A stretch of 64,000 nucleotides of DNA from an uncultured Clostridia bacterium (GTDB lineage Bacteria > Bacillota > Clostridia > TANB77 > CAG-508), in assembly GCA_948934525.1 (NCBI GenBank), contig CAQZSK010000002.1, positions 1-64,000 on the forward strand, written 5' to 3'. Below, in pieces: positions 1 through 8,525 of the stretch (positions within the stretch are counted from its first letter, which is position 1; the number at the start of each line of letters is the position of its first letter). Both the position numbers and the translations under genes were made by a program. The notes under the pieces were generated by a model. It was not told where the DNA came from, made no database searches, and saw only the letters and a list, made by a program, of their open reading frames with translations.

Positions 1-98
1 ATAATACTGTAATAGGTGCAGGAAGTGTTGTAAATAAAGATATACCATCAAATGTTGTAGCAGTCGGAAATCCTTGTAAAGTAATAAAACAATTATAA
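1..98 (+). CDS. Hexapeptide-repeat acyltransferase, 3' end only
   Basis: Only the last 31 codons lie in the window, read in the frame starting at base 3. The peptide contains '[20 protein letters not shown]' followed by NPCKVIKQL. This is the last left-handed beta-helix coil and capping segment of the LbH acetyltransferase family (maltose, galactoside or serine O-acetyltransferases). The V-G-N-P-C/A-K ending is characteristic. The substrate cannot be told from the tail. A rho-independent terminator follows 20 bases downstream, so it ends its operon. Confidence 0.8.
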   Translation, partial: NTVIGAGSVVNKDIPSNVVAVGNPCKVIKQL

Positions 99-117
99 TA
101 AAAACTTACAATTTATA

Positions 118-141
118 AAGCAGAGAATATCTGCTTTTTTT
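118..141 (+). terminator. Rho-independent terminator after the acyltransferase
   Basis: Stem AAGCAGA / TCTGCTT with loop GAATA, followed by a run of T. Confidence 0.75.
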
Positions 142-172
142 GTGCGAATAAAAAAATTTTTTTGTTAAAATA

Positions 173-201
173 TTGACAACTGTTATATAGTGTTATATTA
201 T
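173..201 (+). promoter_or_regulatory. SigmaA-type promoter of the GntR/ABC operon
   Basis: TTGACA at 173-178, a 17-base spacer and TATTAT at 196-201, about 25 bases before the GntR start codon. The hexamers lie inside the inverted repeat at 178-214, so the promoter should be controlled by whatever binds it. Confidence 0.65.
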
Positions 202-214
202 GCATATAACAGTT
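178..214 (+). promoter_or_regulatory. Inverted-repeat operator overlapping the GntR promoter
   Basis: Perfect 11-base arms AACTGTTATAT (178-188) and ATATAACAGTT (204-214) are separated by 15 bases. A further TGTTATAT direct copy lies at 191-198. The repeat spans the -10 box. GntR/YtrA repressors usually bind such palindromes in front of their own operon, so autoregulation by the adjacent regulator is inferred. Confidence 0.6.
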
Positions 215-225
215 GAGGAGGAAAT

Positions 226-603
226 ATGAAAATTATTATTAGCAATAGCAGTTCAATCCCTATTTATCAACAGATTAAGAATGCAATTATAGGTCAAATT
301 ATGAATGGAGAGCTACAAGAAGATGAAAAAATACCTTCTATTCGATCATTAGCACAGGATATAAGAATAAGTGTTATGACAATAAAAAAAGCTTATGATG
401 AATTAGAACAAGAAGGATATATAATTACAAGGCAAGGAAAAGGTAGTCATGTAGCACCAAAAAATATAGAACTTGCAAAAGAACAGGCTCAAAAAGATAT
501 AGAAATGTATATAGAAAAAATTGTTGATATTTCTAATAGATTTGAGATAGATGAGAATGATGTGCTTGAATTGTTTAAAATACTTTATAGGGAGGAACTG
601 TAA
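226..603 (+). CDS. GntR-family (YtrA-type) transcriptional regulator
   Basis: 125 residues. The winged helix-turn-helix spans about residues 10-76 ('IYQQIKNAIIGQIMNGEL' start, 'KIPSIRSLAQ' recognition region, 'GYIITRQGKGSHV' wing). A short helical C-terminus of about 45 residues is typical of the YtrA subfamily, which lacks the large ligand-binding domain of other GntR proteins. It is the first gene of an operon with an ABC ATPase and permease, the usual YtrA or PmtR arrangement. It likely represses its own operon through the inverted repeat at 178-214 until an inducer, often a membrane-active compound, is present. A strong GAGGAGG ribosome site precedes the ATG. The family call is secure; the inducer is unknown. 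Confidence 0.88.
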   Translation: MKIIISNSSSIPIYQQIKNAIIGQIMNGELQEDEKIPSIRSLAQDIRISVMTIKKAYDELEQEGYIITRQGKGSHVAPKNIELAKEQAQKDIEMYIEKIVDISNRFEIDENDVLELFKILYREEL

Positions 604-1475
604 TGGAAAATATTATAGAAATTAAAAATTTGAAAAAGAAATATGATGACAAATTTGAATTAGGCGAAATTGATATAAAAATACCCAAAGGAGTTATTGT
701 AGGTCTTATTGGAGAAAATGGAGCAGGAAAAACAACTCTAATAAAATCAATGTTAAATATTATAAAGATTGATGGTGGAGAAATAAGAATATTTGGAAAA
801 GACTATAAGAAAGAAGAAATAGCTATAAAAGAAGATGTAGGTGTAGTTTTAGATAATATGTTTTTTCCAGAATTATTAAATGCTAAAGACATAAATAATT
901 CTATGAAAGATATATACAAAAATTGGGATAGTAAATTATATTTTTCTTATTTAAAAGAATTTAATTTACCAGATAACAAATCTCTAAAATCAATGTCAAA
1001 GGGAATGAGAAAGAAATTAGAAATTGCCACAGCTTTAGCTCATAAACCAAAATTATTAATATTAGATGAACCAACGAGTGGATTAGATCCAGTTGTAAGA
1101 AATGAAGTTTTAGATATATTTCTAAAATTTATAGAAGATGAAGAACATTCGATTATTTTATCAACACATATAACAAGTGATTTAGAGCATATAGCAGATG
1201 AGATTATATTTATTGATAAAGGAAAAAAAGTGTTACAAAAGTCAAGAGATGAAATAATTGATAACTATGGAATTTTAAAATGTGATATTGATTATTTTTC
1301 AAATATTGATAAAAAAGATATTATCGTATATAAGAAAACGAAATATGCTTATGAAATATTAGTTAGCAATAAAGAACAAGCAAGTAGAAAATATAATGGA
1401 TGTGTAATAGACAGAATTACACTTGAAGATTTAATGGTATTAGTAATTAAGGGGGAAAAGGTATGTTTGGATTAA
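603..1475 (+). CDS. ABC transporter ATP-binding protein
   Basis: 290 residues. Walker A is GENGAGKTT at 37-45. The signature is degenerate (MSKGMRKK instead of LSGGQ), followed by Walker B LLILDEP and a switch region STH. Such degenerate signatures are common in two-gene drug or peptide exporters of the YtrB, BcrA or PmtA kind. The start codon overlaps the stop of the GntR gene (TAATG), indicating translational coupling. The about 70 C-terminal residues beyond the nucleotide-binding domain are typical of this exporter class. It powers the permease encoded next. The substrate is unknown; antimicrobial peptide or lipid export is an inference from the operon layout. Confidence 0.9.
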   Translation: MENIIEIKNLKKKYDDKFELGEIDIKIPKGVIVGLIGENGAGKTTLIKSMLNIIKIDGGEIRIFGKDYKKEEIAIKEDVGVVLDNMFFPELLNAKDINNSMKDIYKNWDSKLYFSYLKEFNLPDNKSLKSMSKGMRKKLEIATALAHKPKLLILDEPTSGLDPVVRNEVLDIFLKFIEDEEHSIILSTHITSDLEHIADEIIFIDKGKKVLQKSRDEIIDNYGILKCDIDYFSNIDKKDIIVYKKTKYAYEILVSNKEQASRKYNGCVIDRITLEDLMVLVIKGEKVCLD

Positions 1476-2095
1476 TAAAAAAAGATTTCTTACTGATAAA
1501 AGCAAATCTAAGATCAATGATGATTGTATTTATAGTTTATTTAATATTAGCATTTCAAGGAACATTAGATGTTACATTTATAGTACCACTAATTGGAATA
1601 ATGTTATTTATATCAACATTTAGTTATGATGATTTTAATAATTGGAACTCTTATGCAGTAACTTTGCCAAATGGGAGAAAAAATGTAGTCAGAGCCAAAT
1701 ACATAGCTTCTATAATTTTAACAGTTATTTTAGGAATAGGAGCTTTGGCTATAGGAATAGGAATTAGCTATACAAAAACAAATAGTATAAACTTAGATGA
1801 GATTATATCATCCTTAATGGGAACAATGCTATCAAGTGTTATTATAATCACTTTACTTTATCCAATAGTGTTCAAATTCGGAGCTACAAATGGGAGAATA
1901 ATATTATTTGCAGTAGTATTTGGAATAGCAGGAATAGGAGCTTTTATTGCCCAATTTGTAGATATGACATTTATTATAAATATGATAAATAGATTAGATA
2001 GTTATGCACTCGTAGCAATTCCAATAATTTCTGTAATATTATTAGGTATCTCATATCTAATATCAAACAAAATATATCAAAGTAAAGAATTTTAG
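1463..2095 (+). CDS. ABC-2 type exporter permease
   Basis: 210 residues with about six hydrophobic spans (roughly 15-32, 38-55, 84-105, 118-138, 144-165, 180-203). The N-terminal 'LIKKDFLLIK' is the usual start of ABC-2 permeases. The gene overlaps the ATPase gene by 13 bases, so the two are co-translated. 'SYDDFNNWNSYAVTLP' followed by a basic 'GRKNVVRAKY' stretch matches a recurrent motif of small ABC-2 permeases paired with YtrA-type regulators. It probably dimerises with itself or a similar subunit and works with the ATPase. The substrate is not evident. Confidence 0.82.
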   Translation: MFGLIKKDFLLIKANLRSMMIVFIVYLILAFQGTLDVTFIVPLIGIMLFISTFSYDDFNNWNSYAVTLPNGRKNVVRAKYIASIILTVILGIGALAIGIGISYTKTNSINLDEIISSLMGTMLSSVIIITLLYPIVFKFGATNGRIILFAVVFGIAGIGAFIAQFVDMTFIINMINRLDSYALVAIPIISVILLGISYLISNKIYQSKEF

Positions 2096-2173
2096 TTATA
2101 AACCTAATAAGTGAAAAAATGTTGTAATTTGTGTTATAATTATCTTGAGAAATTACAATTTAGGAGTGAGAAT

Positions 2174-2572
2174 ATGGTAGAGCAAAATATCAAAAGAGAA
2201 TTTAATTGTGATATAGAAAGGCTATGGAATATTATTACTGACAATAATAATTATATTTGGAGAAGTGATTTGTCAAAAATTGAAATAATTGATGATAAAC
2301 ATTTTGTAGAATATGCTAAAAATAATTATCCTACTTATTTCACAATCACTTCAAAAGAGAAATTAAAAGAATATAAATTTGATATAGAAAATACTAACAT
2401 TAAAGGTAAATGGATAGGAATATTTAAAAAGTTAGATAATGGAAATGTGTTATTGGATTTTACAGAGAAAATAGAAATCAATAATTTCATAATGAAGTTA
2501 TTAGCAAAACCTTATTTGAAAAACCAACAAAAAAGATATATAAAAGATTTAGAAAAAGAATTGAATAAGTAA
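2174..2572 (+). CDS. SRPBCC-like small protein
   Basis: 132 residues from the ATG at 2174, which has a TAGGAGTGAG ribosome site; an upstream GTG in the same frame (2111) has none. The pattern 'REFNCDIERLWNIITDNNNY' followed by 'WRSDLSKIEIID' is that of START/SRPBCC or polyketide-cyclase-like folds, which bind hydrophobic ligands. 'LDFTEKIEI' and a final amphipathic helix also fit. It follows the ABC genes with a small gap but may have its own promoter. The function is unknown; the fold assignment rests on sequence pattern only. Confidence 0.6.
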   Translation: MVEQNIKREFNCDIERLWNIITDNNNYIWRSDLSKIEIIDDKHFVEYAKNNYPTYFTITSKEKLKEYKFDIENTNIKGKWIGIFKKLDNGNVLLDFTEKIEINNFIMKLLAKPYLKNQQKRYIKDLEKELNK

Positions 2573-2606
2573 TTGACAACTTACAACTTGAAAGTGAGAT
2601 GAAATT

Positions 2607-2774
2607 ATGAATAAAGAAGTAAAAAAAGTTATTGAAAAATTTAAAGGAGTAAAAAATATATTAAAAGATTTTCCTAATAAAGATGAAGCAATAGAATACC
2701 TTGTTAATGAAACAAAACTATCAAAAGAAGACTGTTCTACTGCATACGATATTATTATGAAAATTGAAGACTAA
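2607..2774 (+). CDS. Small helical protein, function unknown
   Basis: 55 codons starting ATG AAT AAA with a GTGAGATG-type upstream purine stretch. The product (MNKEVKKVIEKFKGVKNIL...) is lysine- and glutamate-rich and probably two or three helices. 'KDEAIEYLVNETKLSKEDC' looks like a short helix-loop-helix. It has no signal peptide or membrane segment. I do not recognise a family. Codon use is like the neighbours, and it starts 32 bases after the SRPBCC gene stop, so it may be co-transcribed. Confidence 0.5.
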   Translation: MNKEVKKVIEKFKGVKNILKDFPNKDEAIEYLVNETKLSKEDCSTAYDIIMKIED

Positions 2775-2876
2775 ATTGTAATTTTATGACTATAAATTTT
2801 GAATGTTAATAAGCATTGCTTGTAGCAACGGGCTATTCTTTATATAATAGTTTATGAAGAAAGGAGTTGTTATAAA

Positions 2877-3386
2877 ATGTTAAAAGAAAACATTAAATCA
2901 ATAAGAAAATCGAAAGGGCTTTCACAAGAAGAGCTTGCTATTAAACTAAATGTGGTAAGACAAACTATTTCTAAATGGGAACAAGGATTATCGGTTCCTG
3001 ATTCAGAAATGCTAGTTTCTATATCAGAGGTTCTTGAAACGCCAGTGAGCATTTTACTTGGAGAAAATATTTCAGAGACTAAAGTAGATGATTTGAAAGC
3101 AATTTCTGAAAAATTAGAAGTAATAAACTTACAACTATTACAAGGGAAGAAGGCAAGAAGAAAAATGCTTCATTGGATGTTAATTACATTATGTGCAATC
3201 ATCATAATAATTTTCATCTCTTTAGTTTTATGTAATAGTCCTTATTTGAATTTGGATTATAATGATCCTGAAAGTGCGGTTTTAGGATTTGCTTTTCATT
3301 CGTTTGAATGGTTATTTATTAGAATAGCGCCAATACTTCTTATTGTATCAATTGTTGGGGCTGTACTAACACGAAAGAAAGTTTAA
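2877..3386 (+). CDS. XRE-family HTH regulator with two membrane segments
   Basis: 169 residues. The Cro/C1 helix-turn-helix occupies residues 1-60 ('LSQEELAIKLNVVRQTISKW' recognition helices, then 'EQGLSVPDSEMLVSISEVL'). After a short linker there are two hydrophobic spans at about 98-118 and 145-165. DNA-binding domains tethered to the membrane in this way are common in clostridia, and several sense envelope stress or control a neighbouring membrane gene. A GAAAGGAG ribosome site precedes the ATG. No target operator could be picked out. Confidence 0.85.
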   Translation: MLKENIKSIRKSKGLSQEELAIKLNVVRQTISKWEQGLSVPDSEMLVSISEVLETPVSILLGENISETKVDDLKAISEKLEVINLQLLQGKKARRKMLHWMLITLCAIIIIIFISLVLCNSPYLNLDYNDPESAVLGFAFHSFEWLFIRIAPILLIVSIVGAVLTRKKV

Positions 3387-3411
3387 AATTGTTTGGGACA
3401 TAAAATTTTAG

Positions 3412-3579
3412 GAAAAGAATTCATGTTATTATGGTAATGAATTAATTTATATATATTATACGGGGAAAACTACAAATTATTTCTTTTTTGGTGAAAGAGA
3501 TTTTTATGACCTTTTTATATGGTTTGACGAAAATGATAGAGTAAAATTCACTAAAATAGACTTTCTTTTAGGAGGATAA
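3412..3579 (+). pseudogene. Remnant of a coding sequence without a start
   Basis: After a stop at 3409-3411 the frame is open for 55 codons to TAA at 3577. It encodes protein-like sequence (NELIYIYYTGKTTNYFFFGE, then RDFYDLFIWFDENDRVKF). No plausible start codon or ribosome site lies at its head. I read it as the 3' end of a gene whose 5' part has been deleted. The family is not recognised. Confidence 0.4.
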
Positions 3580-3678
3580 TTACAAATTTAGAGTTTGAAA
3601 ATTAATAGAACCTTAATAATTTTGTATTATACCTTGTGATATAATCAAGTGAAAATAATTTACAAACCGGAGGATAAT

Positions 3679-4617
3679 ATGAAAAGTAAAGATGCATCTA
3701 AAAATTTAATGATAGTAGTCTGTGTAATATTAGTAACCATTGTACTTTTTTCAAATATAGCATGGTGTATATTTTATATGAAAGAAAAAAATAACTTGAG
3801 ACACTCTATTATGCCAGTAACACAAGGCGATTATTATCAAGAACAATTAGCACTAGTAAATAATTATGAGCTATTAAAAAAAGAAATAGGCTCAACTGTT
3901 GAATATGAAGAAAAAGCAAAATATATAGCCTCAAATTTAGATAGAATATCTTATCAAGAAAATAATAAAGCGAAGAAAACAGTTCCTTTTATTAAGCAAA
4001 ATCCCAATTATCCCAATGGCTGTGAATCAGTAAGTGCTGTTATGTTATTGCAAAGTTATGGAATTGACATAAAAGTAGATGAATTCATAAATAGATATTT
4101 AAAGAAAAATGTTATTTATTCAAAAGATGGTGATAGATATGGACCGGATCCAAGAATCACTTATGCAGGAGACCCAAGAAGTGAAACGATGGGATTTGGG
4201 GTATTTGAGTCTGGTATTAAATTAGCTATTGAAAAAGTATTATATGATAAAACAGAAGAAAAAATAAATTATAATGTTTATGGAAGTGATGATAAAAAAA
4301 CTTTAGAATATCAAGTAGCCAATAAACTACCACTTGTTATATGGGCTACAACAAATTATGAGCCAGTTGGAGAAATGTGGACATGGAGAAGTTATGATAA
4401 AAAATATACCTATACTTATCCTAAAAATAGTCATACCATAGTTGTAACAGGTGTGGATCAAGAATACTACTATGTAAATGACCCTTTACAAGAGAAAGGG
4501 AATATTAAAGTTGAAAAGGGAAAATTAGAGAGGAGTTTTGATTCACTTGGAAGGCAAGTTGTAGGAATAGAAATATATGATATAACAGAATTACAAGGAG
4601 ATATAGAAAATAGATGA
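3679..4617 (+). CDS. C39-like cysteine peptidase, membrane-anchored or secreted
   Basis: 312 residues from the ATG at 3679, which follows ACCGGAGGATAAT; an in-frame GTG 30 bases upstream lacks a ribosome site. One N-terminal hydrophobic segment (about residues 11-34) acts as signal or anchor. The papain-like C39_2 domain begins near residue 100: 'NPNYPNGCESVSAVMLLQSY' carries the catalytic Cys preceded by Asn-Gly. 'SHTIVVTGVDQEYYYVNDPL' near the end carries the catalytic His and the Asp/Asn. This family acts on peptides outside the cell, or matures cell-wall or bacteriocin-like substrates; no substrate gene is obvious here. Confidence 0.82.
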   Translation: MKSKDASKNLMIVVCVILVTIVLFSNIAWCIFYMKEKNNLRHSIMPVTQGDYYQEQLALVNNYELLKKEIGSTVEYEEKAKYIASNLDRISYQENNKAKKTVPFIKQNPNYPNGCESVSAVMLLQSYGIDIKVDEFINRYLKKNVIYSKDGDRYGPDPRITYAGDPRSETMGFGVFESGIKLAIEKVLYDKTEEKINYNVYGSDDKKTLEYQVANKLPLVIWATTNYEPVGEMWTWRSYDKKYTYTYPKNSHTIVVTGVDQEYYYVNDPLQEKGNIKVEKGKLERSFDSLGRQVVGIEIYDITELQGDIENR

Positions 4618-4635
4618 ATGGAAAGTGAGGTTTTT

Positions 4636-5142
4636 ATGCAATTAATTAAATTAAGAAATGAAGACATAGGAATATTTAAAAAATATATGCAAGAATCATT
4701 TCAATTCGGCTATGAAACTATATATGGCAAAGATGAATCACAAGTATTACCAGAGAAAGATATTGATAAATCTTTAAATAACCCAAAGTGTCATTCTTAT
4801 GAAATGATAGATGATAATAATGAAATTCTTGGAGGTGTTATTGTAGAAATAAATGATGATAATATTAATCATTTAGATTTTCTATTTGTTAGAGTTGGTA
4901 TTCAAAGTAAAGGTATAGGACAAGTAATATGGAAAGAAATTGAAAATATTTATTCAAAAACTAAAATATGGAAAACTTGTACTCCATATTTTGATAAAAG
5001 AAATATTCACTTTTATGTAAATAAATTAAAATTTAAAATTGTAGAGTATTATAATGAAAAACATCCAGATCCAAATATGCCAGAAGATATATATATAGAA
5101 GATAATGGAATGTTTGAATTTGAAAAAGAAATGAGTAAATAG
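4636..5142 (+). CDS. GNAT family N-acetyltransferase
   Basis: 168 residues from the ATG at 4636, preceded by GTGAGG; an alternative in-frame ATG at 4618 sits directly after the previous stop with no ribosome site. The GNAT core is visible: 'LGGVIVEINDDNINHLDFLF' (beta4), the acetyl-CoA loop 'VRVGIQSKGIGQVIWKEIE' and a C-terminal 'HFYVNKLKFKIVEYY'. The Q/R-x-x-G-x-G/A motif is present as QSKGIG. The acceptor substrate is unknown. A terminator-like hairpin lies just downstream. Confidence 0.85.
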   Translation: MQLIKLRNEDIGIFKKYMQESFQFGYETIYGKDESQVLPEKDIDKSLNNPKCHSYEMIDDNNEILGGVIVEINDDNINHLDFLFVRVGIQSKGIGQVIWKEIENIYSKTKIWKTCTPYFDKRNIHFYVNKLKFKIVEYYNEKHPDPNMPEDIYIEDNGMFEFEKEMSK

Positions 5143-5154
5143 TAATAAGTAGGG

Positions 5155-5187
5155 CAAGTAATTCAGTTGAAAATTACTTGTCTTTTA
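5155..5187 (+). terminator. Hairpin terminator after the GNAT gene
   Basis: CAAGTAATT (5155-5163) pairs with AATTACTTG (5172-5180), followed by TCTTTT. Confidence 0.6.
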
Positions 5188-5230
5188 TGATATAATTTGA
5201 ACATAGGAATTAGTAGGAGAGAGTAAAAAG

Positions 5231-5968
5231 ATGAAAAACGAATATAAGAATGAATATAAAGTAGGTTATACAACTGTTGATAGTAATCTAAATTTGAGTT
5301 TGTTAGGATGTGCAACAATTATACAAGATATGGTAACAGAATTGTTTGAATATCTTGAAACAGATAATAGAAGAATAAAAGATGAAAATAACGCAGTATG
5401 GGTACTAACAAAATTAAAGATACATTTTGAAAAATATCCAATATGGAAGCAAAACATACAAGCCACATCTTTTATTACTAATAAATCTAAAATAAGAGTA
5501 CAAAATAATACTAAAGTAGAAGATGAGACTGGAAGTATTTTGTTTGTAGCAAAACAGGAAAGTTGTCCTCTTGATTTAACATCAAGGAAAATAAGAAAAA
5601 TAGAAACAATAAGATTTCCATTGGATTTAGAAATAAAAAAACCAATATTAGAAGAAGATTTTGAAAAACTTAATAATGATTTTAGACAAGAAAATATTGT
5701 AGGAACAAGAGAAGTTTACTATAGTGATACAGATTACTCAAAACACACCAATAATGTTAGTTATGTAAGATTTATAATGAATATGATAAATTCAGAAATT
5801 CTTAATAATAATATAATTACTGATTTTGAAATTAACTATATAAATGAAAGTAAGGAAGGTCAGTTATTAGATATTTATAGAAAAGATTATGAAGATAAAA
5901 TAGATTTTTTAATAAAATTTGAAAAAACCGAATTAGTAAGAGCAAGAATTAAATTGAAGGAACTGTAA
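5231..5968 (+). CDS. Acyl-ACP thioesterase
   Basis: 245 residues, the usual size for bacterial acyl-ACP thioesterases. It has two tandem hot-dog folds. The first begins 'YKVGYTTVDSNLNLSLLGCA' and continues through 'AVWVLTKLKIHFEKYPIW', which match the family. The second contains 'YSDTDYSKHTNNVSYVRF' at about 164-181, with the Asp, Asn and His region that forms the active site. The enzyme releases free fatty acids from acyl carrier protein, setting chain length or fatty acid overflow. It acts in the cytosol. It is monocistronic with a GGAGAG ribosome site. Confidence 0.88.
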   Translation: MKNEYKNEYKVGYTTVDSNLNLSLLGCATIIQDMVTELFEYLETDNRRIKDENNAVWVLTKLKIHFEKYPIWKQNIQATSFITNKSKIRVQNNTKVEDETGSILFVAKQESCPLDLTSRKIRKIETIRFPLDLEIKKPILEEDFEKLNNDFRQENIVGTREVYYSDTDYSKHTNNVSYVRFIMNMINSEILNNNIITDFEINYINESKEGQLLDIYRKDYEDKIDFLIKFEKTELVRARIKLKEL

Positions 5969-6002
5969 TACAACTTAGTAAGTAGAAAAGGAGGAAGAAA
6001 TT

Positions 6003-6464
6003 ATGGAACCATTATTCAAAACAAAAACAAAGTGTACAGAGGAGCAATATAAGAAGTTTTATAAAGCTGTATTAAAGGCACAACACTTAAGAATTTCAAT
6101 TTTAATCTTAGAACTCTCTTTTTTATTAGCATCAATATTATGGAGAAACCTTATTTGTCTGTTAGTAGTGATATTATTTCCAACATTCTTCTATATTTTT
6201 GCAGAAGTGGAAAGAAAAAAAGAATTTAATTCAAACAAAGCTATTCAAAATATGGAATCAGAGTTTGCATTTTATGAAGATTATTTTGAAGAGAAAACAG
6301 AATATGGGGAAGCAAAAGTTGAATATAAAATGCTACATAAAATAATAGAAACTAAAGATAATATGTATTTAATGATAGGAAAAAGTCAAGGATACATACT
6401 TATAAAAGAGAAAATGTCAAAAGAGTTAGTTGAGTTTATAAAAAATAAAGAGAAATATCTATAG
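6003..6464 (+). CDS. YcxB-like membrane protein
   Basis: 153 residues. A short cytosolic N-terminus is followed by two adjacent membrane spans (about 30-46 and 50-68, 'LILELSFLLASILW', 'LICLLVVILFPTFFYIF'). A soluble C-terminal beta-rich part reads 'FYEDYFEEKTEYGEAKVEYK' and 'MYLMIGKSQGYILIKEKM'. This arrangement matches the YcxB-like domain of unknown function, found in many Firmicutes. AGGAGG ribosome site. No partner gene is indicated. Confidence 0.7.
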   Translation: MEPLFKTKTKCTEEQYKKFYKAVLKAQHLRISILILELSFLLASILWRNLICLLVVILFPTFFYIFAEVERKKEFNSNKAIQNMESEFAFYEDYFEEKTEYGEAKVEYKMLHKIIETKDNMYLMIGKSQGYILIKEKMSKELVEFIKNKEKYL

Positions 6465-6487
6465 TAAGTTGAAAGGAAAATTAACTT

Positions 6488-7237
6488 ATGAATAAAAAAG
6501 TTATTGTTATTATAATTTGTGTTATGTTAGGACTGGTATTAGGAGTTGTATTATCTGTTAATAATGAATCAAATGATAGAGAAGATTTAGAAAGTTATTC
6601 ACAGATATATGATGAAAATGGAAATGTAATGCAAGGTACACTTATTCAGAAAGAAGTAATAGAAACTATTTCAAATACTAAAATTCAGGGAATAGTGGAA
6701 TCTAGTCATAATGAATATATTTATATATTTAATGGACAGCATTTTGGAGAGTATGGATTTGAAATGAAAGAATATACTAGAGCAAATATTGATAATAGAA
6801 AACAAGAATGTATAGATTATTACACATCTGAAAAATATGATACAAGTTATATTCAAGATGGCGATTTGATATTTTGTACTGGCGATTTAAAAAAGTATTC
6901 TACAGGAGATGATGACTTTGATACAAAAGATAATCCAATTATTGTTTTAAAAGAAAAAGACTATAACAATTTAAAAAGAAAAACTATAAGTAATGCAAAA
7001 ACAGGAACAATAACAGTTGGAGAATATTATGATATTTCCAATGAAGTATATATAAAATATGATATTTCTGATAAGGAATATAAATTACCATTTGTATTAA
7101 AATTTAACATTGATAATGAAACAAAAATAGTAGGAAATTTAGAAAGAGAAAAAAAGATAAAAGTACAATATAAAGACCTAAATGCACCAATAAATGAATT
7201 AGAATTAAAAACAATAGAGGTTGTTGAAAAACAGTAA
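6488..7237 (+). CDS. Predicted membrane-anchored or secreted protein, unknown
   Basis: 249 residues. It begins with a lysine-rich N-terminus and one hydrophobic segment (about 5-24), a signal anchor without a lipobox cysteine. The remainder is hydrophilic, rich in Asp, Glu and Lys, and mostly beta-like, with no motif I recognise. It starts 23 bases after the YcxB-like gene, so the two are probably co-transcribed. Codon use is like the neighbours. Confidence 0.6.
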   Translation: MNKKVIVIIICVMLGLVLGVVLSVNNESNDREDLESYSQIYDENGNVMQGTLIQKEVIETISNTKIQGIVESSHNEYIYIFNGQHFGEYGFEMKEYTRANIDNRKQECIDYYTSEKYDTSYIQDGDLIFCTGDLKKYSTGDDDFDTKDNPIIVLKEKDYNNLKRKTISNAKTGTITVGEYYDISNEVYIKYDISDKEYKLPFVLKFNIDNETKIVGNLEREKKIKVQYKDLNAPINELELKTIEVVEKQ

Positions 7238-7370
7238 AGAAAATTGATATCTACAAAGGTGAAGGTAAGATGTCGGTATGACTATGTCAGATTGCTAAAA
7301 ATTTATGGTATGTCAAAATAATGTAGAAAATTCACATAGAAAATATGTTGGATAAATTTTACTAAAATTG

Positions 7371-7399
7371 TTGACATATCAATTTTTATGTTATAAAAT
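7371..7399 (+). promoter_or_regulatory. SigmaA-type promoter of the RhuM gene
   Basis: TTGACA (7371-7376), a 17-base spacer, TAAAAT (7394-7399), about 50 bases before the TTG start. Confidence 0.6.
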
Positions 7400-7447
7400 A
7401 CAAACAATAGTTCTTAAGATGGAAAGATATGGATTGGAGAGATTTAT

Positions 7448-8494
7448 TTGAAGAAAAACAAGGAAGATAGTCTTATTCGTTCGAGTGCAGCTGAATACTT
7501 AACATATATAGCAGCAACTGGAGACAATCCAGAGGCAATAGAAGTTAGATATGAAGATGAAAATATTTGGCTAACACAAAAGAGGTTGGCTACTGTTTAT
7601 GGTATCGAATTAAATACCATAAATTATCATATAAAGAAAATATATGAAGATAAAGAATTAACCGAAGATTCAACTATTCGAAATTTTCGAATAGTTCAAA
7701 AAGAAGGAAATAGAGAAGTTTCAAGAAACATTGCTCATTATAATTTGCAAATGATAATTGCAATTGGATTTAAAGTTGATAATGAAAAAGCAATTCAGTT
7801 TAGAAAATGGGCTAATCAAATCATTAAGGATTATACTATAAAAGGTTGGGTAATGGATGATGAACGTTTGAAAAATGGAGGCTCAATTTTAACTGAAAAA
7901 TATTTTGAAGAACAGTTAGAAAGAATAAGAGAAATAAGAATGTCAGAAAGAAAATTTTATCAAAAGATTACTGATATTTATGTTACCTCAATAGACTATG
8001 ATAAAACTGCAAAATCAACAATTAGATTTTTTACTTCTGTTCAAAATAAATTACACTATGCTGTTTCAGGAAACACAGCAGCAGAAGTCATTTATAATGG
8101 AGCAAACCATAAAAAAGAAAATATGGGACTAACATCTTGGAATGGAGCACTAAGCAGCAAAATACATAAATATGATGTAGTTGTTGCAAAAAATTACTTA
8201 TCAGAAACTGAAATTGGACAACTTGAAAGATTAGTTTCAGCATATTTAGATTTAGCAGAAATGCAAGCGATAAGACATATCCCAATGACAATGGCAGACT
8301 GGGAAGAACGATTAAATGGCTTCTTAACACTATGGGATCATAATATTTTGCAAGATAATGGAAAAATATCAGCTGAAATGGCAAAATTACATGCTGAAAC
8401 AGAATTTGAAAAATATAGAGTCATACAAGATAAAAATTATATTTCAGACTTTGATGAATTATTAACTGAAACAAAAAGTCTAAATAACATCTAA
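7448..8494 (+). CDS. RhuM-family protein
   Basis: 348 residues, close to the usual family length. It starts at TTG after GGATTGGAGAG. The N-terminal part has the family hallmark 'IWLTQKRLATVYGIELNTIN' (a helix-turn-helix-like segment) and 'GFKVDNEKAIQFRKWANQII' followed by DYTIKGWVMDDERLK. The C-terminal half is alpha-helical. RhuM was first described on a Salmonella pathogenicity island and the family is widespread on accessory DNA, often near restriction or toxin-antitoxin genes. Its biochemical function is not established. It has its own promoter and no obvious partner here. Confidence 0.88.
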   Translation: MKKNKEDSLIRSSAAEYLTYIAATGDNPEAIEVRYEDENIWLTQKRLATVYGIELNTINYHIKKIYEDKELTEDSTIRNFRIVQKEGNREVSRNIAHYNLQMIIAIGFKVDNEKAIQFRKWANQIIKDYTIKGWVMDDERLKNGGSILTEKYFEEQLERIREIRMSERKFYQKITDIYVTSIDYDKTAKSTIRFFTSVQNKLHYAVSGNTAAEVIYNGANHKKENMGLTSWNGALSSKIHKYDVVVAKNYLSETEIGQLERLVSAYLDLAEMQAIRHIPMTMADWEERLNGFLTLWDHNILQDNGKISAEMAKLHAETEFEKYRVIQDKNYISDFDELLTETKSLNNI

Positions 8495-8525
8495 GTGACA
8501 AATTACAAGTTTTAGAGGTGTTGAA

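Noticed and set aside
2870..3052. Gene on the - strand opposite the XRE gene
   Set aside because: It is fully antisense to a clear helix-turn-helix gene, with no ribosome site and no recognisable product.
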